DNA from: GCA-003244245 sp050699515
GTDB lineage: Bacteria; Actinomycetota; Actinomycetes; Mycobacteriales; Pseudonocardiaceae
Length of the DNA: 64,000 nucleotides
NCBI GenBank assembly: GCA_050699515.1
Contig: JBOHFF010000139.1
Span: 7,971 to 71,970 of the forward strand
Direction: 5' to 3'
Part shown: in pieces, positions 8,931 through 16,506 of the stretch
Layout of the letters: each line of letters starts with the position of its first letter
How positions within the stretch are numbered: the first letter of the stretch is position 1
Notes under the pieces: generated by a model
What the model saw: only the letters and a program-made list of their open reading frames with translations
Told to the model about the DNA's origin: nothing
Database searches by the model: none
Translations under genes and position numbers: made by a program

Positions 8931-9822
8931 TCGCAAGCGGCTCACTGCGGGTGCCCTCACCGATGTGACCCAGCGAGGACGGCAGCTCTGTCTCAGTGTC
9001 CAGTTCCGCCCAGATCGCCTTCTCCAGCAGTTGGCTCTCCTCGCGGGGCACATACCCGTGAATGTGCAGCGCCTCCACGGGCCTGCCGACCTCGTCACGC
9101 GCCAGCCGCAGGTGCATGGCGCGCCGGTCGGTCTCCCGGAAGACATGGGTGAGGTCTGGGTGGCGGATCGTCGGGCGCAGCGTCAGCTCAGCTGAGAGCG
9201 GAGTCTCCGGCGGGTCCTGGCGGGTCTCGATAGGGCCGAAGCGGACGACGATGTCGGCAGCGGAGCGCTGCGGACGGATGAACGCCTCTGACTCGGGCTC
9301 GCGCTTGTCGAGCTCGGCCAGCACCTGCTCCGGGGTGTACCCGCGTTTGGTGACGTCCCGCTTGACTTTCCAATCGCGGCGGATGGGCTCGGGGGGGTCG
9401 AGGTAGACGGTGATGTCGAAGCAGGCCTGAGTCAACCGGGTGTGCAGCGGCAGCAGGCCTTCCACGATCACGAACTCGGTGGGCTCGATGAGCTCGGGCC
9501 GGGTGAGCGCCCCGGTGTCGTGGTCATAAACCGGTTTGAGCACTGGCTGGCCGGTGGCGAGCAACTGCAGATGCTGCTCCATGATCTGCACGTAGTTGCA
9601 GTCCGGATGCAGCGCCGTGAACGGCAGCCCCTTGCGTTCCTGCCGGTCGTAGCGGTGGTAGTCATCCACGCACAGAGAAGTGATCCGGTGCGCGCCGAGC
9701 GCCTCCACCAAGCCCTTGGTCAGGGTGGTCTTCCCGGCGGCGCTGTCACCGGCGATCGCGAGCATCACCGGCCGTGACGCGCTGGACCCGGCGCGCTCCA
9801 TCCGCAACAACTTATCGGGCAT
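8884..9822 (-). CDS. prk: Phosphoribulokinase
   Basis: About 312 residues. It phosphorylates ribulose 5-phosphate to ribulose 1,5-bisphosphate, the RuBisCO substrate. Motifs are the Walker A AGDSAAGKTT near residue 23, CVDDYHRYDR, LHPDCNYVQIM, VIVEGLLPLHT and DWKVKRDVTKRGYT, all typical of the class II phosphoribulokinase family; the N-terminal P-loop sits where expected. The ATG at 9822 has an AAAAGGGG ribosome site, and an upstream in-frame extension of 15 codons is judged non-coding. It lies alone, about 11 kb from aldolase and 13.5 kb from cbbLSX, between the ArsA pair and a response regulator, rather than in the RuBisCO operon. A redox-regulatory cysteine pair of the plant type is not evident. 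Confidence 0.9.
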   Translation of the reverse strand: MPDKLLRMERAGSSASRPVMLAIAGDSAAGKTTLTKGLVEALGAHRITSLCVDDYHRYDRQERKGLPFTALHPDCNYVQIMEQHLQLLATGQPVLKPVYDHDTGALTRPELIEPTEFVIVEGLLPLHTRLTQACFDITVYLDPPEPIRRDWKVKRDVTKRGYTPEQVLAELDKREPESEAFIRPQRSAADIVVRFGPIETRQDPPETPLSAELTLRPTIRHPDLTHVFRETDRRAMHLRLARDEVGRPVEALHIHGYVPREESQLLEKAIWAELDTETELPSSLGHIGEGTRSEPLAITQLLLLYHMLDSGR

Positions 9823-9968
9823 GACACACCCCTTTTCTCTCCCAAAACCGTATCCGAGCGTAAGCAAGCTCGCCGCGACCCGGCTCCCCTCCTGGAGGGA
9901 AAGGCAAGGGGAACCGTCCCCACCACGATGTCACCCCCCTGGGCTACCGGCCCGATTACACTCAGCGC

Positions 9969-10628
9969 ATGAACGGCCAGCCGGTACGTGTAGTGCTGGT
10001 CGATGACCACGAGATGGTGCGCACCGGCCTCAAAGCGATGCTCAGCCGGTTCGCCGGAAAGGTCAGAGTGGTCGGCGAGGCCGCCGATGCCCAGACCGCG
10101 CGGCGGGTCGTGGCCGGCCTGGATCCCGACGTCGTGCTCGCCGACGTGCGATTGGGCGGGCAGAGCGGGCTGGACCTGTGCCGCGACCTCGTGCAGGACT
10201 CTCCCGGACGGCGGGTCGTCCTGCTGACCGTCTACGACGACGAGCAGTACCTCTTCCAAGCCATGCAGGCCGGCGCGGCAGGCTACCTGCTCAAGCGGAT
10301 CGACGGCCCGGAGCTGGTCGAGCATCTGCTCCGGGTGCACGCCGGCGCAGTAGTGGTCGATGCTGGCCTGTCCGCCAGAGCCGGGGCGTCCGCCGCCCGG
10401 CTGCGGGCCGGCGAATTCTGGCCCGGCGCGCGTCTGGGCCTCACCCAGCGGGAGAGCGAGGTGCTCTCACTGATAGTGTCCGGCGCGTCCAACAGGGCCA
10501 TCGCCGCCGAGCTGGTAGTCGGCGAGGAGACGGTCAAGTCGCACGTGCGCGGCATCTACCGCAAGCTGGACGTCACCGACCGCGCAGCCGCGGTAGCCAC
10601 GGCGCTGCGCGAGGGCTTGTTCCGCTAG
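9969..10628 (+). CDS. NarL/LuxR-family two-component response regulator
   Basis: 219 residues. The receiver domain spans residues 1-125 with the acidic pocket D12/D13, phospho-acceptor D59 in VVLADVRLGG, the conserved Thr in LLTVYDDEQ and Lys in YLLKR. A LuxR-type helix-turn-helix follows (TQRESEVLSLIVSGASNRAIAAELVVGEETVKSHV...). No histidine kinase gene is adjacent, so it is an orphan in this window. It starts divergently from phosphoribulokinase with about 146 bases between them, so it could regulate that gene, but this is positional inference only. Confidence 0.9.
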   Translation: MNGQPVRVVLVDDHEMVRTGLKAMLSRFAGKVRVVGEAADAQTARRVVAGLDPDVVLADVRLGGQSGLDLCRDLVQDSPGRRVVLLTVYDDEQYLFQAMQAGAAGYLLKRIDGPELVEHLLRVHAGAVVVDAGLSARAGASAARLRAGEFWPGARLGLTQRESEVLSLIVSGASNRAIAAELVVGEETVKSHVRGIYRKLDVTDRAAAVATALREGLFR

Positions 10629-10657
10629 CTCCTTCCCCCCGCGCATCCCGGCCTGCC

Positions 10658-10957
10658 TCATCCGGCCGGTTCCCAGGTCAGCACCTCGCCGAGCACCTCG
10701 AGCGCGCTGCCCTCCACCCAACCCTGCACGAGCGCCTCCGGCGAGACGACCAGTGACGACGTCCGCGTTCGCCACGCGAAGCAGTTCCGGCTGAAACCCT
10801 CAATGTGGATCATGTCCACACAGTCATCGTTGACCCGGTACCCCACCAGTGGCCCGTCCACGCCCGGTGCCACCCGCTGGAAAGTGAACCCCCCTTGCTT
10901 GACATGGTCGAGAAGCCGTTTGGCCATCACCACATCCGGGCAATCAGTGGCCTCCAT
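10658..10957 (-). CDS. Small actinobacterial protein of unknown function
   Basis: 99 residues, starting ATG after GGGGTGATG. The sequence (MAKRLLDHVKQGGFTFQRV..., then GYRVNDDCVDMIHIEGF and a Trp/Cys-containing middle) looks like a compact cytosolic protein and has coding-like composition; I recognise no domain. There are no membrane segments or signal peptide. It is convergent with the response regulator. Confidence 0.55.
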   Translation of the reverse strand: MEATDCPDVVMAKRLLDHVKQGGFTFQRVAPGVDGPLVGYRVNDDCVDMIHIEGFSRNCFAWRTRTSSLVVSPEALVQGWVEGSALEVLGEVLTWEPAG

Positions 10958-11082
10958 CGGTCATCACCCCGCTCCGGCTCGGACGTGTTGCCTCTCAAGC
11001 CGCCCGCGACGGTGCAGAGGCCACGACGGTGCAGAGGCAGGGAAACATCGGGGGAAACTATGCGATATACAAGCACCCCACG

Positions 11083-11136
11083 CGATGCCAAGGTGTCACC
11101 AGATGGACCGAGCACAGCGATGACAGCTTGGCATTG
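11083..11136. promoter_or_regulatory. Inverted repeat upstream of the HTH/TPR regulator
   Basis: CGATGCCAAGGTGTCA (11083-11098) and TGACAGCTTGGCATTG (11121-11136) are inverted copies agreeing at 14 of 16 positions, about 40 bases before the start of the downstream regulator. This is a plausible operator, possibly autoregulatory. Confidence 0.4.
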
Positions 11137-11175
11137 CCGGTAGTTGGATACACATGGTACTGACGAAGAGGAACG

Positions 11176-12582
11176 ATGGAGAAACGAACGTGCAGGGACT
11201 GTCAAGGATTGCTCAACCGGTACAACACGGACCCTGTTTGCGCGAGCTGCGCTCGAAAGATCGACACGACTCCCCATTTTCCGGCATGGTTATGGGACTC
11301 CGCGCCGCTGCGGCGAGCGTTCGCGGAATTGGACCTGGGTACGGCATTGACGATCATCCGGACCGCTCCCGGGCTGAGTCAGCTTGAGTTCGCAACTTTG
11401 CTGGGATGGAGTCAATCGACGGTTGCCCGTGCTGAGGCAGGGCAACGAGGGAGCCTCTACGACCTCCGTCGACTCTTCGAAGTCGTGGACGCTGTCGGCA
11501 TGCCGCGCGAGGCGCTCATTCCACTACTACTGGGCAGATCCAGTGATGACCAGACCGAAGGAGAAGAGACAGTAGAAATGAACATGAACCGACGGCAGTT
11601 CGGCACCGGACTGACCGGTCTTGCCGCCGCAGCGGGCCTGAGTCACATACAGGTTCCAGCCAAGGTGGATTCAGCGCATATGCAATACTTTCACGCATCC
11701 GTAGATGAATTGTATACGAAAGACCAGAGCGTCGGCGGTGGCGCATTGACTCGTGATGGCCTGCGTCTATACCATCGCGCCCGTCGCATGCTCGATGAAG
11801 CCGATTACAGCGAGACAACAGGGCGTCAGCTCATGAGCTCAGCCGGCGAGCTAGCCGTCTGTGTCGGCTGGCTCGCCTACGACTCCGGTGATCAAAGCCT
11901 GTCACGGCAGCTGTACTCAGAGGCTCGCCTACTGGCAGACCAATCCGGAGATCACGGGCTGGCGATACACGCGATGACACAGATGTCGCTGCAGTCCGCA
12001 TACCTGGCCCAGAAAGAGGGACACTCTGGTAGCGCCCGCGAAGCCGTGCGGCTCAGCGAACGGGCCACCGAATTGGCACGCCATGATCCGTCTCCGCGAC
12101 TACACGCCCTGCTCGCGTCACGCGAGGCCATCGCCCACGCAACCGCCCGCGATGACCAGGGCTTCAAGGTCGCGATTACTCGGGCCTGGCGCGAGGTGGA
12201 TCGCGACCTCCCGCGCGAGGGTCCAGCATGGTTGCAGTTCGTCAACAGCTCAGAGATCGCCGTGCAGGAAGCGAGAGGACGCCTGCTTCTGGGGGACTCC
12301 ACCGGGGCCGTCACACTCTATAGAAAAAGTCTGAATGCCCCACTCAGTGATCGCAACCATGCCATTTATCGTGCCCACCTGGCCACGGCAATGGCAGCGA
12401 GCGGAGATATCAGCGGCGCCGTGGAGGAGGGCACGATTGTTCTTGCCGCACTGGACGACTGTGGAATCAAGTCGCCGCGAACCCTTTCAACGCTGCAACC
12501 CGTTCGACGAGCCGCAGCGCGAGATCGCAAAAGCGACCACTTCCGCGCTCGTTACGACGAGATTGGGAAAATCAAAGAATGA
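11176..12582 (+). CDS. HTH (XRE-type) regulator with TPR-like region and N-terminal zinc ribbon
   Basis: 468 residues; ATG preceded by AGAGGAACG. An N-terminal CRDC...CASC cluster (about residues 6-25) could bind zinc. An XRE-type helix-turn-helix follows around residues 60-105 (LSQLEFATLLGWSQSTVARAEAG), then a short segment with a Tat/twin-Arg-like MNRRQFGTGL (probably fortuitous at this internal place) and a long helical TPR-like C-terminal half. This architecture occurs in actinobacterial regulators that control adjacent small-molecule genes. It is coupled by an ATGA overlap to the acetyltransferase downstream. The ligand is unknown. Confidence 0.8.
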   Translation: MEKRTCRDCQGLLNRYNTDPVCASCARKIDTTPHFPAWLWDSAPLRRAFAELDLGTALTIIRTAPGLSQLEFATLLGWSQSTVARAEAGQRGSLYDLRRLFEVVDAVGMPREALIPLLLGRSSDDQTEGEETVEMNMNRRQFGTGLTGLAAAAGLSHIQVPAKVDSAHMQYFHASVDELYTKDQSVGGGALTRDGLRLYHRARRMLDEADYSETTGRQLMSSAGELAVCVGWLAYDSGDQSLSRQLYSEARLLADQSGDHGLAIHAMTQMSLQSAYLAQKEGHSGSAREAVRLSERATELARHDPSPRLHALLASREAIAHATARDDQGFKVAITRAWREVDRDLPREGPAWLQFVNSSEIAVQEARGRLLLGDSTGAVTLYRKSLNAPLSDRNHAIYRAHLATAMAASGDISGAVEEGTIVLAALDDCGIKSPRTLSTLQPVRRAAARDRKSDHFRARYDEIGKIKE

Positions 12583-13172
12583 TCGAAAATCGGGTCGACT
12601 CCCCGATCAGTGACAACGGTGTCACGTTCCGTCGTTACGGTGCAGCAGCAGCGCGGCGGCTTCGAGACACGGTCGAGGAGATATATGTCCGGTCCTACGT
12701 CGACGCGATTGCAAGCGCCGATCCGTTCGACAGCGTCGATGCCTTCATGCACCGTTTCGATTCTTACACCTCCCAGTCCGATTTCGATCTGGTGGTCGCC
12801 TATCAGGGCAACGACGCCATCGGCCAGACCTGGGGGTGGCCACTCACCGAGCGGACCAGATGGTGGGACGGACTGCTTTCGGAACCGGAGCCGGACTTCA
12901 CTCGGGAGGACGGCCGTCGCACATTCGCCTTATCCGAGATCATGGTATCCCAAGAGTGGGCAGGAAAAGGCGTTGCACATGCACTGCATAATCACCTTTT
13001 GTCGGTACGCGCAGAATCGCGAGCGACCCTCCTAGTGGAACCAGAAAACACCGGAGCTTACCGCGCTTACCTGCACTGGGGCTGGCATAAAGTCGCGCAG
13101 TTACGCCCCTACTGGGATAACGCGCCGATCTTCGACGTGCTTACCCTGACGCTCAGCACAACGTACACGTGA
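12579..13172 (+). CDS. GNAT-family N-acetyltransferase
   Basis: 197 residues, start ATG overlapping the regulator stop. The GNAT core is visible: FALSEIMVSQEWAGKGVAHALHNHLL (acetyl-CoA binding pyrophosphate loop, with Q/R-x-x-G-x-G/A replaced by EWAGKGVA) and ATLLVEPENTGAYRAYLHWGW. The substrate is unknown; such enzymes beside HTH/TPR regulators often modify small molecules or peptides. The lasso methyltransferase is convergent across a palindromic repeat, so a link to the lasso locus is uncertain. Confidence 0.8.
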   Translation: MIENRVDSPISDNGVTFRRYGAAAARRLRDTVEEIYVRSYVDAIASADPFDSVDAFMHRFDSYTSQSDFDLVVAYQGNDAIGQTWGWPLTERTRWWDGLLSEPEPDFTREDGRRTFALSEIMVSQEWAGKGVAHALHNHLLSVRAESRATLLVEPENTGAYRAYLHWGWHKVAQLRPYWDNAPIFDVLTLTLSTTYT

Positions 13173-13191
13173 TAACCCGACCACTCTCAGG

Positions 13192-13254
13192 CTCCCGGGC
13201 TCAACAGCAGCGCCGTCCGACAGACTGGGAAAATTCTGCTGTTGAGCCCGGGAG
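13192..13254. repeat. Perfect 19-bp palindromic repeat, copy 1
   Basis: ctcccgggctcaacagcag (13192-13210) is exactly inverted at 13236-13254, with a 25-base spacer. It sits between convergent genes and could fold as a terminator, but there is no T-tract. A related copy lies at 45969-46028 between gltB and gltD, so it looks like a dispersed intergenic element rather than a gene-specific terminator. Confidence 0.75.
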
Positions 13255-13356
13255 GAGGAGGCGATCAGCAGCTCGTTGCGGCCCCCGCCACCTAGCTTCC
13301 GCACTTCTTGCTCGCAAGAAGTGCGTATCAGTCTGCGACGACTCCGAAGCGTACCC

Positions 13357-14550
13357 TCAGGAGTGAGACCGGCACGCATACAGCTGGCGCATGTTCGGGC
13401 TCGTATGCTCGGGTTGCCAGCGATGCGGACGCAGCAGGCCCGTTGGGTCAGCGTCGCCGCGAGTGCCGCGCCAATCGATGCTCCAATCGCAGACCCGTGG
13501 CCTGCCAGCGGTGTCCCATTGTTGGACGAGGTCGGCGAGTTGATCGCCGACCTCCGGGTTGCCGGTGATGGTCATGGTGCCATCGGTATGTATCCAGGCT
13601 GTGCCGGCCTCGGGTTCGACAAGGGCGCAGGCACCGAGGGCGAGGTCGAAGGCATTGGTGTCGGGGTAAGCGCGGGTGATCCTGTCGTCGCAGGTACCGA
13701 GATAGCACCAAAGATCGTGATACTGAGTTTGGTCAAGGATCACTCCGACTTCGGGGACCTGCCGGACTTCGGTGGTGAAGATGTCGCGGGCAGGGTCGTG
13801 ATGAAACAGCTCGGCCGGCCGGAGCTGGCCGACGGCGGACATGAAATCACCCCACAGCAGCACCCGGCCTTCGAGCGCGTTGGTGTCAGGACGGCGGTAG
13901 GCGGCGACGATCGGGTGGACTCCCGCGTGTGCGACCGGAGCGATGATCACAGCTTCGGGGGCGAGTTGGTCCAGCCACTGCGGCGGGATGCCGGCGATGC
14001 CGCAGGTGACGATGATCCGATCATAGGGCGCACCCTCGGGGTATCCGGGGTAGCCGTCGCTGCGGATCACGTGCACTTGGCCCTCGAGGCCCTGGGCACG
14101 CAGGGCGGTCGCGGCTTCGGTGGCGGCGTGGTGCCCGGCGTCCATGGTGACGACGGAGGCGCCGGTAATGTGATGGATCAGGGCGGAGTTGTAGCCGGTG
14201 CCAGTGCCGATCTCCAACGTGCGCAGGCCGGGGCGAAGGGCGAGCGCTTCGAGCATCTTCGCCATGATCGACGGGGCGGAGCTGCTGGAGGCCGGGTCGC
14301 CGTCGTGGCCGGTGTGGGTGAGCAACGAGGTATTGGCGTACACGATGTCCAACAACTCGTCGGGCGGCTCCCGGTCAGCATCGAGGGTGCATTCGTCGGC
14401 GCGGTAGCGGAAGTGCGGTAGGAACCGATGCCGCGGCACGGTGGCGAACGCGGCGTGCACAGCATGGGTGCAGATCGCGCCCAGGTCGCGCAGTGAGTCG
14501 GCATAGGCAGTCAGCCGATCCGCCATCGGACCTGCGCTGGGAGTGGTCAC
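13357..14550 (-). CDS. PIMT-like (protein-L-isoaspartate) methyltransferase of lasso cluster
   Basis: 397 residues from the GTG at 14550, which has an AGGAAGGA site and overlaps the B2 stop (GTGA). The N-terminal half is a PIMT-type SAM methyltransferase: SSSAPSIMAKML (about residues 88-100), LEIGTGTGYNSALI (SAM motif I, 112-125) and ASVVTMDAG. It is about 180 residues longer than housekeeping PIMT; the extra C-terminal domain is typical of PIMT homologues in RiPP clusters. In lasso clusters such enzymes methylate a core Asp, which then cyclises to aspartimide (lihuanodin/cellulonodin-type). The predicted core next door contains three Asp residues beyond ring formation needs. An in-frame extension upstream of 14550 overlaps B2 and is rejected. 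Confidence 0.85.
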   Translation of the reverse strand: MTTPSAGPMADRLTAYADSLRDLGAICTHAVHAAFATVPRHRFLPHFRYRADECTLDADREPPDELLDIVYANTSLLTHTGHDGDPASSSSAPSIMAKMLEALALRPGLRTLEIGTGTGYNSALIHHITGASVVTMDAGHHAATEAATALRAQGLEGQVHVIRSDGYPGYPEGAPYDRIIVTCGIAGIPPQWLDQLAPEAVIIAPVAHAGVHPIVAAYRRPDTNALEGRVLLWGDFMSAVGQLRPAELFHHDPARDIFTTEVRQVPEVGVILDQTQYHDLWCYLGTCDDRITRAYPDTNAFDLALGACALVEPEAGTAWIHTDGTMTITGNPEVGDQLADLVQQWDTAGRPRVCDWSIDWRGTRGDADPTGLLRPHRWQPEHTSPNMRQLYACRSHS

Positions 14551-14990
14551 CGGAGAGCAATCCTTCCTGGTCTGACAGTGATGATGGGTGTATAGAGCAA
14601 GCAAGGGTCGAACGGTTCGCCGACCGACTGACCAGCGGCCTCGACCCAGGCGTGTGACATGGGTGGCGGAGAGCAAACGCCGACTCGCCAAGTAACGTGC
14701 CGACCGCGCCATCGACACAGCAGCAGGATCGCCAGCGAGCGGAGCAGGCATCCGTGGTGGCTGGCGCACCGCAGGCTGACGGTCTCCACGATCGCTCTGG
14801 CACGCTGCGCGTGCGCCATGGTGGCGGGCCGGGTGCCACGCTGCGCGATGCGAAGGACCGTGACAAGCGGGGCCGGTCGGCCGCGTGTCACGGTGAGCAA
14901 CAGTCGGGCAGCAACGACTGCGGCATGGCCAGACAGCCGTTCGCTAGCAGTGAGGGTGACCGGTACGGGTAGGGCAACGGGAACGCTCAC
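14547..14990 (-). CDS. Lasso peptide leader peptidase (B2 protein)
   Basis: 147 residues. It resembles the transglutaminase-like B2 proteins that cut the leader from lasso precursors. C81 in HHGCLLRSLAILLL and H113 in PMSHAWVE are the probable catalytic Cys and His; the spacing and the GxCLxRS motif are diagnostic. The start is GTG overlapping the B1 stop (GTGA), and its own stop overlaps the methyltransferase start, so B1-B2-methyltransferase are tightly coupled. It looks complete. Confidence 0.88.
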   Translation of the reverse strand: MSVPVALPVPVTLTASERLSGHAAVVAARLLLTVTRGRPAPLVTVLRIAQRGTRPATMAHAQRARAIVETVSLRCASHHGCLLRSLAILLLCRWRGRHVTWRVGVCSPPPMSHAWVEAAGQSVGEPFDPCLLYTPIITVRPGRIALR

Positions 14991-15283
14991 CGACTGATCA
15001 CCAGCCCACGCGCACGCAGGTCGTAGACTAGAGCTATGACGTCGGCGCGGGCTTGGTCTTTGTCAATCCTGTACCGGTCGACCATAGTGGCAATGGCGGA
15101 TTCGATAGTGCCGCCCGTGTCGGTGAGCGCTGCGAGGATGACAGCCCCCGTACGGTTGAGGTGATACACCGTGCCATGCCGGTTATCGACCAGAATTAAC
15201 CCGTCGTCAACGGGCGCGGTCACCACGGCACGGGCGAGCCTGATCCCGGCCCGAGGGCGTCGGATCGGCTGAGGCAACCGCAT
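14987..15283 (-). CDS. Lasso peptide B1 protein (PqqD-like leader-recognition domain)
   Basis: 98 residues from the ATG at 15283, which is preceded by a strong GAGGAGG. The sequence VDDGLILVDNRHGTVYHLNRTGAVILAAL...GGTIESAIATMVDRYRID is the PqqD/RRE fold that binds the leader peptide and delivers it to B2. The 5' end overlaps the end of the cyclase remnant by 77 bases, and the stop overlaps B2 by four. It looks intact. Confidence 0.85.
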   Translation of the reverse strand: MRLPQPIRRPRAGIRLARAVVTAPVDDGLILVDNRHGTVYHLNRTGAVILAALTDTGGTIESAIATMVDRYRIDKDQARADVIALVYDLRARGLVISR

Positions 15284-16200
15284 TGCTGGCCTCCTCGGGT
15301 GTGAACGGCGGGCCAAGATCACGCAGCCAGCTCTCCACTGCGATCAAATCGGTAATCCATGCAGGCGGTAGCCTGCTTGGACCGAACGAGGCTAGAAGCC
15401 CCCGCAGCCTGGTATGGTCGACAAGTCCCTGCTCGACGAGTTGCGGGCGATCCAGCAGCTCAGCGATCTGCAATCGATGAGTGTTCCATCCATGATAGAT
15501 ATCGGCGTTGTACGCACCCTTCGTGCGGCGCGACAACGCAGTGCCCGGAATTACGCCCAGAAAAGCTGAGCGGAGCAAGGGCTTCGGACACCACGGGTCA
15601 GTGCGCTCCCATGGCAGCACCGACAGGCATGCCTCCACCACGTGCCGGTCAAAGAAGGGCATCGCCGTAAATATCCCGTTGGCCTGCATGGCGTCGCGGT
15701 ATAGCGCGGCGCGGTAGGCCGAGGCGCGGATCCGGGCGACGGCTGCATGGGTGACCGGATCGTCGGCGATGACGGTGGGCTCGGCGGTGAGGATCGCCGT
15801 ACGGACCAGTTCGGCAGCGTCGTCGGTGACCCACGGGGGTAGCACCTCATCGCCGCCTTGGCCGTTAAGGTGTGCCACGGTGCCGTACTCACCCAGGAGC
15901 CGGGCGGTGAATCGCTGGCGGGCTTGGCCAGCGGTGAACGGCGCGGGCTCGTCGAGGGCTAGCCGGGGTTCGTTCAGGTCTGCGAAGAACAGCGGGGCCT
16001 GGTCGTCGGAAATCACGTGATGCGTGCTTCCTTCCACCAGGGCCGCAGCACGACGTGCCCACGCGAGATCATCGTCAACCGCTGACCGCCCGGCGGTGGT
16101 GATCAATAGCGGTCGGGCCGACTGGGCCAGAAAAGCCGGTGTCCGGTAGTGCGCACCACCAGACGAGGTCACCGCGCCCCCAGGTCGGCCGATCGCTCAA
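15207..16200 (-). pseudogene. Lasso cyclase (asparagine synthetase-like, C protein), N-terminally deleted
   Basis: The C-terminal half of a lasso cyclase is clear: LLGEYGTVAHLNGQGGDEVL, AMPFFDRHVVEACLSVLPWERTDPW and RRTKGAYNADIYHGW. Normal cyclases are about 600 residues, but only 930 bases separate the precursor stop from the B1 start. After the precursor an AGGAGG site leads to TTG at 16200, whose frame reads a cyclase-like amino terminus (...LVWWCALPDT) and then stops; the frame with the C-terminal half resumes around 16170 (possible GTG at 16172). The glutaminase-like domain is missing, and the ATP P-loop SGGxDST region reads SGGAHYRT. The pattern fits an internal deletion of roughly 0.8-0.9 kb plus a frameshift. 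Translation from 16172 would give a 321-residue protein without the ATP site, so macrocyclisation is probably lost unless an intact copy exists elsewhere. Confidence 0.8.
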
Positions 16201-16216
16201 TTCCTCCTGGGCAGGG

Positions 16217-16360
16217 TCACTCGTTCCAGTAGCCACCAGCGTCGCTATCGTCGGAGTGAGTCCGCGAGTACTGCCCCGTCGTCACCCTGGCGAATGGGCC
16301 GACCTCAGTGAGGGTAGGCGGCTCGTATGTCTCGGCCTGCTGGTCTTCGGTTTCGTTCAC
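16217..16360 (-). CDS. Lasso peptide precursor
   Basis: 47 residues from a GTG at 16360, with AAGGAGC nine bases upstream; longer in-frame starts are possible but lack a site. The leader contains YEPPTLTEVGPFARVTTG, matching the actinobacterial lasso leader consensus YxxPxLxxxGxFxxxTxG with Thr at position -2. The predicted core is GQYSRTHSDDSDAGGYWNE (19 residues). Gly1 and Asp9 can form a nine-residue macrolactam ring (Asp10 would make ten), with Tyr16/Trp17 as possible steric plugs. Asp10-Ser11 or Asp12-Ala13 are candidate sites for the PIMT-like enzyme. It is the first gene of the lasso operon. Confidence 0.85.
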   Translation of the reverse strand: MNETEDQQAETYEPPTLTEVGPFARVTTGQYSRTHSDDSDAGGYWNE

Positions 16361-16506
16361 CGTCTGCTGCTCCTTGCATCCTCGTCCCGGCTCGTGCCCG
16401 GACGCCCGATTACCAGCATGGCGAAAACAGCCTGCCAGCGCATGTGTCACGTGGGTATGGTGCTGTTCGTCGACGTGGCAGGTTTCGTATATCCAGCGGA
16501 AGCGGC

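Noticed and set aside
11578..11660. Tat-like signal MNRRQFGTGL in the HTH/TPR regulator
   Set aside because: It lies in the middle of a cytosolic DNA-binding protein; an internal start there would remove the HTH domain.
13192..13254. Simple bidirectional terminator
   Set aside because: No T-tract, a 25-base spacer, and a related copy within an operon argue for a dispersed repeat.
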